Source of the DNA: BTUB01 sp964392765
GTDB taxonomy: Bacteria; Babelota; Babeliae; Babelales; Vermiphilaceae
DNA: 12,681 bases
Reading direction: 5' to 3'
Assembly (NCBI GenBank): GCA_964392765.1
Contig: CAYMRF010000041.1
Coordinates: forward strand, 1-12,681
Part shown: positions 6,128-11,433 of the stretch, piece after piece
How positions within the stretch are numbered: the stretch's first letter is position 1
How the letters are laid out: the number at the start of each line of letters is the position of its first letter
Position numbers and translations under genes: made by a program
The notes under the pieces: model-generated
Databases searched by the model: none
Told to the model about the DNA's origin: nothing
Seen by the model: the letters and a program-made list of their open reading frames with translations, nothing else

Positions 6128-6547
6128 ATGCTTATTGATAGTATGACGACGCAAGTAACTTTTGTGAGCAAAATACTTACCGCAGCCTGGATGTTTGCAA
6201 TAACAGGGTTTCTTATGCAGATGTGCTTTTAATATATGAGCATCAAGATTATCGCTTAAAAAAGCTCGTGTACACGGAAAATATGAGCACTTGAACGGCT
6301 TTTCATGCTCAGGAACAACCTCAAGAAAATGAGGTTTTTTTACTCGCTTTAGCGCTGGTTGAGGAATATCAGCGCAAATAATAACATTGCGCAGTTTTTG
6401 ATAAGGATCAGAAGGTGCGGATAGTTCTAGTTCCGGAAGGCTATTTAAAAAGTCTAGAACTTCTTGATCATTAGGAGCAGGAAATTCCATGGCATACAGA
6501 GAATAGCTGCTCGCGAGTAAAAAAATAATTAAAAATAACTTATTCAT
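6110..6547 (-). CDS. Exported protein with two C2H2 zinc fingers
   Basis: A 145-residue protein. Residues 1-19 form a clear signal peptide (MNKLFLIIFLLASSYS, then LYA before Met20). After an acidic, Pro-rich linker come two classical eukaryote-type C2H2 fingers. Finger 1 has Cys87, Cys92, His104, His109 (C-x4-C-x11-H-x4-H). Finger 2 has Cys117, Cys122, His135, His140 (C-x4-C-x12-H-x4-H). Each is preceded by a linker resembling TGEKP (HEKPFKC and HKKPCYC), and finger 2 keeps the hydrophobic core Phe and Leu (KYFAHKSYLRRH). Two short LxxLP-like acidic stretches lie at 30-45. The gene starts two bases after tsaD ends, so it is the third gene of that operon. A secreted nucleic-acid-binding fold in a bacterium suggests delivery into a eukaryotic host, which is inference. 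It is unrelated to prokaryotic Ros-type fingers. Confidence 0.85.
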   Translation of the reverse strand: MNKLFLIIFLLASSYSLYAMEFPAPNDQEVLDFLNSLPELELSAPSDPYQKLRNVIICADIPQPALKRVKKPHFLEVVPEHEKPFKCSYFPCTRAFLSDNLDAHILKAHLHKKPCYCKHPGCGKYFAHKSYLRRHTINKHLIKEN

Positions 6548-6549
6548 TT

Positions 6550-7584
6550 TTATCTAAGAATGTCTAAATCAAAATTAGAGTAGAGCCCTTGTTGCGCCTT
6601 ATAATTGCCGACAAATGCAATCATAGCGCCATTATCGGTGCAATATTTTGGCGAAGGGGCAAAGAACTCGAGTTCTTTTGATGTTGCCAGATTTTGAATT
6701 TTGCTTTTAATAAACTTATTACATGCAACGCCGCCCACAAAGGTGATTGCTTTCACGTGAGGGTGAAGTTTAAGTGCTTGTTCAAGTTTGTGAGTAAAAA
6801 TATCTGCTATGCAAGCCAGGAGTGAGCTTGCTACTTGCTGCTTGAATTGCTCATCATCGTGCTTTAAAAACTTTTTTGTTTGCATATCATAGGCATTGCG
6901 TTTTACTAAGTCATAAAGCACGGCTGTTTTTAATCCTGAAAAGCTAAAATTAAGTGTATTTGCACTCGCGCGAGGATACTTAAAGAAATCTTGAAAGTTT
7001 GCTTTTTCAGCAAGTTGTTCAATGATTGGGCCGCCTGGATATCCTAAACCTACGAGTTTAGAAATTTTATCAAATGCTTCACCAGCTGCATCATCAACCG
7101 TTTCGCCAATCATTGTATATGTACCAAAATCTTCAACCAGATACAGGCTCGTGTGTCCGCCGGATGCCGTGAGACATAAGTGGGGAAATGGTACCTCATT
7201 TTCAATGAATGATGAAAATACATGCCCTTCTAAATGGTTTACACCAATAAGCTTTTTATTGAGTGCAAACGTCATAGCTTTAGTAAAGCAAACGCCTACG
7301 AGCAATGAGCCGGGCAGTCCCGGTTTATGCGTCACGGCGATCGTATCAATATCATCGAGTGATACTTGAGCTTTTTCCAGTGCAACTTCGATAACGCTAT
7401 TAATTTTTTCTAATTGAGTGCGCGATGCAATTTCTGGGATTACGCCACCCATATGTTCATGCAATGCAATTTGAGAAAAGAGCTCGCTTGAGAGTATTCC
7501 TTTTTGTTCATGATATACGGCTGCGGCCGTTTCATCACATGAAGTTTCGATGCCTAGGGTGAGGCGAGGATATTCATTAATCAT
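6550..7584 (-). CDS. tsaD: tRNA N6-adenosine threonylcarbamoyltransferase TsaD
   Basis: Catalytic ASKHA-fold subunit that transfers the threonylcarbamoyl group to A37 of ANN-decoding tRNAs. The 344 residues match the bacterial family length. Landmarks: GIETSCDETAA (11-21); the metal-binding motif NHLEGH with His117 and His121; SGGHTSLYLV (141-150); DDAAGEAFDK (164-173); FSGLKTAVL (215-223); GGVACN (284-289); and CTDNGAMIA with Asp317 as the last metal ligand. The start ATG (7584-7582) overlaps the stop of the upstream gene as ATGA, and the zinc-finger gene follows after two bases, so the three genes form one transcription unit. The partners TsaB, TsaC and TsaE are not in the window. Confidence 0.97.
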   Translation of the reverse strand: MINEYPRLTLGIETSCDETAAAVYHEQKGILSSELFSQIALHEHMGGVIPEIASRTQLEKINSVIEVALEKAQVSLDDIDTIAVTHKPGLPGSLLVGVCFTKAMTFALNKKLIGVNHLEGHVFSSFIENEVPFPHLCLTASGGHTSLYLVEDFGTYTMIGETVDDAAGEAFDKISKLVGLGYPGGPIIEQLAEKANFQDFFKYPRASANTLNFSFSGLKTAVLYDLVKRNAYDMQTKKFLKHDDEQFKQQVASSLLACIADIFTHKLEQALKLHPHVKAITFVGGVACNKFIKSKIQNLATSKELEFFAPSPKYCTDNGAMIAFVGNYKAQQGLYSNFDLDILR

Positions 7585-8324
7585 GTAGTCATTGCCAATA
7601 CAGTTTTTGCGTGAGGATTCATGCGCACTTCAGAGGGCACCGTATCATGAATAGTATCAGTGTTGAGAGCCGCTAAAAACCAACGATTTGAGTGTTCATG
7701 AAGCTTTTTTTCAGAGCCTACCAGTTTGATAATGTCGGGTTTAATAATAATTTTTGGAAATTCGATATTGTTTCCGCCTTCTAGAGCATAAATATAATCA
7801 GGATGATACCGGACGATTATGGTTTCATCAGGGATTCGCCCATCGGGCAGTTGGAGTTCTATTTGTTTGATAGTCCAGGTATATTCCATGTTCTTTTCAA
7901 GCGGATTTGCCCAAGGCTTCTTTCTTTTTTTAGGCGCCTCGACTTGTATTAATTCCATCACAAAAAACTTATAGGGGGCATTTTTTTTGAGTTTTAGAAA
8001 AGGAACCGTATTTTCATGGCTGCAAAATTCCACATCAGGGGTCACTAGCATAAAGAAGAAGGTGCGTTGTTTTTGCTCAGGTATGGTAAAGGTGAGCTTT
8101 TTGCCGCAATCATCTGTTTCGCAGACTATTTTTCGCCCCGCATAGTAAATTCTAATATTTGGGACCATCTCAAGAGTGCTGGGGAATAAGATATTGCCAA
8201 TAAAAAGGCCCTTTTGGCCAAAGGCCTGAATGGAGGGGGATAATAAAGAAATAAGCCCTAAAAAACTTACAATGACCGCGCTAGCCCGCCGTAGCTTTAG
8301 CGAAGGCTGGGTTTTTCTTAGCAT
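7581..8324 (-). CDS. Exported protein of unknown function, first gene of the tsaD operon
   Basis: I do not recognise this 247-residue protein. Residues 1-34 look like a signal peptide: a long basic start (MLRKTQPSLKLRRAS), the core AVIVSFLGLISLL, and a plausible cleavage at IQA before Phe35. The mature part seems beta-rich, with alternating hydrophobic residues (RIYYAGRKIVCETDD, KKLTFTIPEQKQRTFFFMLV, DETIIVRYHPDYIYALEG, KIIIKPDIIKLVG). Three cysteines (at about residues 68, 73 and 101) could form disulphides after export. A basic stretch APKKRKKPW occurs mid-protein. The start is supported by GAGGG four bases upstream. The gene overlaps tsaD as ATGA. It was probably annotated hypothetical in relatives; a periplasmic or surface role is inference from the signal peptide alone. 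Confidence 0.75.
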   Translation of the reverse strand: MLRKTQPSLKLRRASAVIVSFLGLISLLSPSIQAFGQKGLFIGNILFPSTLEMVPNIRIYYAGRKIVCETDDCGKKLTFTIPEQKQRTFFFMLVTPDVEFCSHENTVPFLKLKKNAPYKFFVMELIQVEAPKKRKKPWANPLEKNMEYTWTIKQIELQLPDGRIPDETIIVRYHPDYIYALEGGNNIEFPKIIIKPDIIKLVGSEKKLHEHSNRWFLAALNTDTIHDTVPSEVRMNPHAKTVLAMTT

Positions 8325-8361
8325 AATTCCCTCTTGATAGCTAAAGTAATTGATTTTGATG

Positions 8362-8391
8362 TATACTATACCAAAAGTAAATTTTTTGTGC
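8362..8391 (-). promoter_or_regulatory. Candidate promoter of the tsaD operon
   Basis: Minus-strand TATAGT sits in an extended -10 context (TGG-TATAGT), with a weak -35 TTCGCA 18 bases further upstream. The elements lie about 40 bases before the start at 8324. The plus strand of the same palindrome-like stretch reads TATACTATA and could serve the divergent DUF2062 gene, but no good -35 is visible on that strand. Confidence 0.4.
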
Positions 8392-8416
8392 GAACTCGTG
8401 TTCTATGGGAATTAAT

Positions 8417-8884
8417 ATGATCAGGCAAGCCATCGAATTTGGTAAAAAAATGATCCTGAGCGAACGTACGTCAAAGAAATTGGCATACGCATCGGCAGTA
8501 GGCATTTTTATTGCATTTTCTCCTTTTTTGGGGATCCATTGGCTTATGACTATTATTTTATCATGGGCATTGAGTTTGAATATTGCGGTAGTTTATGCGG
8601 CCGCTCATGTGGTTAATAATCCTTTTACCATGATTCCTGTTTACTTAGCCGATTATACGGTGGGAAAATATATTATTAATCAACTTTTGGGAATTGATTT
8701 GCTTCCTTATAATCCTTCATGGATGAATTGGTTAAATTTAAAGCTCTCATGTTTGGGTATTCCTAATCTAGCATTATGGACCTTTATTATTGGCGGAAAC
8801 ATTCTTGGGCTTTTAGTGGCGGTTGCGGCATATCCATTATTACTCCATTTTTTCCGCAGAATTAAGGGCGAGCATCAGGGATAA
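8417..8884 (+). CDS. DUF2062 family membrane protein
   Basis: A 155-residue integral membrane protein. The DUF2062 pattern is clear: SAVGIFIAFSPFLGIHWLMTIIL (about 27-49), then LNIAVVYAAAHVVNNPFTMIPVYLADYTVGKYI with the conserved Asn-Pro-x-Thr motif, and a final hydrophobic segment LALWTFIIGGNILGLLVAVAAYPLLLHFF followed by a basic tail. The biochemical role of the family is not established. ATG 8417 is preferred to in-frame ATG 8405 because GGGA (8407-8410) is six bases before it and no ribosome-binding site precedes 8405. The next gene, smpB, begins two bases after the stop, so the two are probably co-transcribed. Confidence 0.88.
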   Translation: MIRQAIEFGKKMILSERTSKKLAYASAVGIFIAFSPFLGIHWLMTIILSWALSLNIAVVYAAAHVVNNPFTMIPVYLADYTVGKYIINQLLGIDLLPYNPSWMNWLNLKLSCLGIPNLALWTFIIGGNILGLLVAVAAYPLLLHFFRRIKGEHQG

Positions 8885-8886
8885 TT

Positions 8887-9348
8887 ATGAAAATTGTAGC
8901 GCAAAATAAAAAAGCAACGTTTGATTATGAAATTTTAGATAGAATTGAGGCAGGCATTGTGCTTACCGGCAATGAAGTGAAAGCATTGCGCGCAGGAAAT
9001 GTTTCGCTCGTTGGCGCATTTGCGACTATGCATGATGGCCAAATGTTTTTAATCAATTGCAATATTACTAAATATGCGCAAGCGTTTGGCGTAGTAAAAA
9101 AAGAAGATGCTACGCGCAGCCGAAAATTGCTTTTGAGCCGCAAAGAGATTAATCGCATCATTGGTGATATTTCCCGAAAAGGGGTAACCATTGTTGCATT
9201 AAAGATCTATTTTAATGCGCGCAATTATGCCAAGGTTGAGCTGGGTATTGCTAAGCATAAAAAAGCTGCAAATAAAAAAGAATCTATTAAAGAGCGGGAT
9301 ATTAAGCGCGAGACCTCTCGCGAGCTTCGTGGCAAGTATCGATATTAA
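8887..9348 (+). CDS. smpB: SsrA-binding protein SmpB
   Basis: SmpB binds tmRNA and places it in the A site of stalled ribosomes for trans-translation. The 153 residues match the family. Visible features: N-terminal KIVAQNKKATFDYEILDRIEAGIVLTGNEVKALRAG (oligonucleotide-binding barrel), RSRKLLLSRKEI, the segment KGVTIVALKIYFNARNYAKVELGIAKHKK, and a basic C-terminal tail (ERDIKRETSRELRGKYRY) that in known SmpB forms a helix in the mRNA channel. The ribosome-binding site AGGGA lies at the end of the DUF2062 gene. Its RNA partner, ssrA, is encoded about 1.6 kb downstream on the same strand, beyond the convergent phosphatase gene. Confidence 0.97.
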   Translation: MKIVAQNKKATFDYEILDRIEAGIVLTGNEVKALRAGNVSLVGAFATMHDGQMFLINCNITKYAQAFGVVKKEDATRSRKLLLSRKEINRIIGDISRKGVTIVALKIYFNARNYAKVELGIAKHKKAANKKESIKERDIKRETSRELRGKYRY

Positions 9349-9356
9349 AAGTATTT

Positions 9357-9401
9357 AAAAGAAGAAGGCCCATGCAACATTCGCATGGGCCTTCTTCTTT
9401 T
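9357..9401. terminator. Two-way intrinsic terminator between smpB and the phosphatase gene
   Basis: A perfect 19-bp stem (9357-9375 with 9383-9401) encloses the seven-base loop AACATTC. The core is AAGGCCCATGC. The arms begin with AAAA and end with TTTT, so each strand has its own short T-run. The position between convergent genes fits termination in both directions. Confidence 0.9.
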
Positions 9402-9410
9402 GAGATTAAA

Positions 9411-10655
9411 TTACTTAAGTGCTAAAAGAGCAACCGTTTGATTATCATTTGCTTGAGCGCGTGCATGAACAATGTATGTAACTCGATTATTTTCTTCTTC
9501 GCGCAATTTTCTCCACTGATCAAGAGTAAATTCTTTAGGATTATCTGAAGATGGTCTTGTGTTCATTTTTGTTACTTTAAGTTTATTATTGTACTCGCGC
9601 TTTTCAGCACATGCGATTCCTCGTTCTATTGGTGCAATACTTGCTTCATCAATAATCTGTTGGCTGATTTCAGCAAGAGATTTACGCAATTTTAAGCCAT
9701 TGCGAACAATATTTGCTATAGTTTCGGGCTCTAATTGTTCCCAAATTCCATCAGTTGCCAATAATACAACCTCATCATCTTTACTCACTGAATGTTGCGA
9801 AATAGTAGGAGTGCCAATCATTCCAGATGGCATCCATGTTTTATCTCCAAAGGATCGCGATACCTCAATATGCTTGGTATCTTCGCCTTCAATTTTTTCT
9901 AGTTTTCTTACTCCATTGCTTCTCGTTTCTATAGTTGCGCCAGCGCGCTCTGCTCTTGCAAGTTCTTGAGGATCGGCAAAATTATGATCAGTAGTAAGCT
10001 TTTTGTGGGAGTTTTTTGAAATAAGCAGCGCTCCTGCATCACCAACGTGTGCTACGTAAAGATCATTTTCATGGCGAAACGCAGTTACGGCCGTTGCTCC
10101 TTGATTATTTAGTTGTTCATCATCTAAAATCTTTAAATTTGTGGTTTCGAATCCTTGTTTGATATTTGGTCCTAAAATTAATTTAGGTTTTCCTTTAAAA
10201 AAGATGCTCCAAAAAGATGGCTGAGCATAAGGGTACGAGCGCATTAAATTGAAAGATAGGCTTTCAGCTACCATAGAAGCAACTTTTTTCCCCCCATGCC
10301 CATCAGCAACGGTTACAATTCCACCAATAGTATTACGCGTGGTAACAGGTTCTGCATCTATTGTGTCTGTGTATCCATGCACAAATACACTTGCAGTATC
10401 TTCCATTTCTTCTCTTGCCCCTTTATTGGTTGCAATTCCAACCTTATTATAATGCAAGGCTCTGCCCGGAGCCTGGGTATCTCTGATGATCTTGTGTTGC
10501 ATATATTTTGCCCATGCGGCCCTGCCAAGCCCTATGCTTACTACGGCAGTTGCAATGAGGCTTCTATAGTGATCAGTTAACCATCCTGAAACACCTGCTT
10601 GCATTTGGGAAGCGGAGAGTGAGAATAATACGAATAAAGCAATATTTCTTTTCAT
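9411..10655 (-). CDS. Exported PP2C-type (PPM) serine/threonine phosphatase
   Basis: A 414-residue metal-dependent protein phosphatase. The start ATG 10655 is chosen because AGGAG lies four bases upstream and the product begins with a signal peptide (MKRNIALFVLFSLSASQMQA); an in-frame ATG 18 codons earlier lacks these. A second hydrophobic stretch spans about 31-48. PPM motifs occur in order: REEMED with Glu85-Asp86; VADGHGG with Asp118-Gly119; NQGATAV (184-190); VAHVGDAGAL (201-210); LTTDHN (220-225); VSRSFGD (265-271); LLATDGIWE with Asp302; and NDNQTVALLAL with Asp404-Asn405. All expected metal ligands are present. About 60 residues separate the helix after DGIW from the last motif, far more than usual, including a charged WRKLREEENN segment. 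Full active-site conservation plus an export signal suggests activity outside the cytoplasm, possibly on host phosphoproteins, which is inference. Confidence 0.92.
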   Translation of the reverse strand: MKRNIALFVLFSLSASQMQAGVSGWLTDHYRSLIATAVVSIGLGRAAWAKYMQHKIIRDTQAPGRALHYNKVGIATNKGAREEMEDTASVFVHGYTDTIDAEPVTTRNTIGGIVTVADGHGGKKVASMVAESLSFNLMRSYPYAQPSFWSIFFKGKPKLILGPNIKQGFETTNLKILDDEQLNNQGATAVTAFRHENDLYVAHVGDAGALLISKNSHKKLTTDHNFADPQELARAERAGATIETRSNGVRKLEKIEGEDTKHIEVSRSFGDKTWMPSGMIGTPTISQHSVSKDDEVVLLATDGIWEQLEPETIANIVRNGLKLRKSLAEISQQIIDEASIAPIERGIACAEKREYNNKLKVTKMNTRPSSDNPKEFTLDQWRKLREEENNRVTYIVHARAQANDNQTVALLALK

Positions 10656-10758
10656 AAAACTCCTAAAAATAGAGAAATGTATATTTATTATGCAGATAAA
10701 GGGTAACAATGCTTATATTTATAGCAAGTAGTGGTGCTTATTTTTGGATAGAGTATTA

Positions 10759-10866
10759 ATGCAGATTTTTTGCGGACGGTTTGGCCCCTGCTCCTCACCA
10801 CGAACGGCCTTAAAACAACTTCGTTGGCTAGTTTTTAAAATCGATAGCCCAAAATCACATTATTAG
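10759..10866 (+). other. 35-codon open frame of doubtful coding status upstream of ssrA
   Basis: ATG 10759 opens a 35-residue frame (MQIFCGRFGPCSSPRTAL and on to TAG 10864-10866). The ribosome-binding site is weak (GAG five bases upstream). The stretch at about 10772-10812 is richer in GC than its surroundings and is also open for 13 codons in another frame. It could be a remnant or an intergenic repeat. I see no family match. The rest of the 10656-10929 spacer holds the start region of the phosphatase gene and the ssrA promoter. Confidence 0.15.
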
Positions 10867-10873
10867 GAACCTC

Positions 10874-10902
10874 TTGACTTAATTTGGTCAAAAAATTACT
10901 AT
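10874..10902 (+). promoter_or_regulatory. Candidate ssrA promoter
   Basis: TTGACT (10874-10879) and TACTAT (10897-10902) are separated by 17 bases. The mature tmRNA begins at 10930, so transcription from here would give a short 5' precursor trimmed by RNase P. The -35 lies in an inverted repeat, TTGAC with GTCAA at 10887-10891, which may be incidental. Confidence 0.5.
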
Positions 10903-10929
10903 TAAAATATATATTTCATTGAAATTTTT

Positions 10930-11323
10930 GGGGGCGTATTTGGTTTCGACGTGTTATTGACGGCTTTGGGAGCATGTCGAGCGTTGGCTAAGTGCTCGTT
11001 AAACAATTAGTCAAAAAGAAGAAATGCAGACAATGCATTCATGAGCGCAAGCTCATTTGTTCAACAGCCAGCTTTCGCGTAAGCGAAACTCTTTTGAACT
11101 CTTGTGAGCTGGACGTGTCTATCAGCTTAGCTCACTCGTATTAGACCAGATGGAACCGCTATGCAAGATTTAGCAGTTTTGTGGCATGGTTTGTATACTA
11201 AAGTGCCTTGTTAATCGCGCTGTGTCTTTGAAGCTGATTAACTCGTATATGCTGAGACTAAGCATGTAGCGCTTGAAGTTCGATATTATGCGGACATGGG
11301 TTCGACTCCCATCGCCTCCACCA
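10930..11323 (+). ncRNA. ssrA: Transfer-messenger RNA (tmRNA)
   Basis: One-piece tmRNA of about 394 nt for ribosome rescue and tagging. The 5' end GGGGGCG (10930-10936) pairs with CGCCTCC (11313-11319), with one G-U pair, to form the acceptor stem. Discriminator A and CCA (11321-11323) are encoded. The 5' segment contains the conserved TTTGGTTTCGAC, and the T-arm is ATGGG-TTCGACT-CCCAT. The conserved pre-resume sequence TAGTC is at 11008-11012. A tag frame beginning at 11014 reads KRRNADNAF, MSASSFV, QQPAFA and stops at TAA 11080-11082, inside the loop of a hairpin TTTCGC-GTAA-GCGAAA, as expected for tmRNA helix 5. This frame starts one base later than the canonical point right after TAGTC; the canonical frame stays open without a plausible tag. 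The length and the single piece exclude the permuted two-piece form. Confidence 0.95.
11014..11082 (+). CDS. Probable tmRNA-encoded proteolysis tag
   Basis: Twenty-two codons before TAA 11080-11082 within ssrA. The C-terminus Ala-Phe-Ala is the sort of small, hydrophobic end recognised by proteases of tagged proteins; Mycoplasma tags also end in AFA. The true first codon is uncertain: it could be AAA 11014 or a later one such as GCA 11026, because the frame is offset by one from TAGTC. Confidence 0.5.
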   Translation, partial: KRRNADNAFMSASSFVQQPAFA

Positions 11324-11329
11324 GTCTTC

Positions 11330-11360
11330 GCTCCTTCGGAGCTTCGTCTGGCTTTGCCAG
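11330..11360 (+). repeat. Two small hairpins directly downstream of ssrA
   Basis: GCTCC-TTC-GGAGC (11330-11342) is followed by CTGGC-TTT-GCCAG (11348-11360). The CTGG at 11348 could also pair with the CCAG formed by the tmRNA 3' end (11321-11324). The second hairpin is nearly duplicated at 11402-11415, including its GTCTGGCT lead-in and GCCAGTTT exit. These may guide 3' processing of the tmRNA or mark a small palindromic repeat element. Confidence 0.5.
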
Positions 11361-11380
11361 TTTAACGGCAAGCGGAGTTT

Positions 11381-11399
11381 ATCCTGAGCTAGTCGAAGG
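11381..11399. repeat. REP-like motif (CCTGAGCTAGTCGAAGG)
   Basis: From memory this resembles the palindrome-like intergenic motif CCTGAGC-x-TGTCGAAGG that recurs in many bacterial genomes. Only one copy is visible here, so its repeat status in this genome is unproven. Confidence 0.3.
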
Positions 11400-11401
11400 G
11401 T

Positions 11402-11420
11402 CTGGCTAACGCCAGTTTTT
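11402..11420 (+). terminator. Intrinsic terminator of ssrA
   Basis: CTGGC (11402-11406) pairs with GCCAG (11411-11415) around a TAAC loop and is followed at once by five Ts (11416-11420). It lies 79 bases after the mature tmRNA end, before the convergent Pro-rich gene. Confidence 0.65.
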
Positions 11421-11433
11421 CTGCGGGGCTTTC

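Noticed and set aside
10296..10580. Plus-strand open frame opposite the phosphatase gene
   Set aside because: It overlaps a conserved catalytic region on the other strand and shows no recognisable family.
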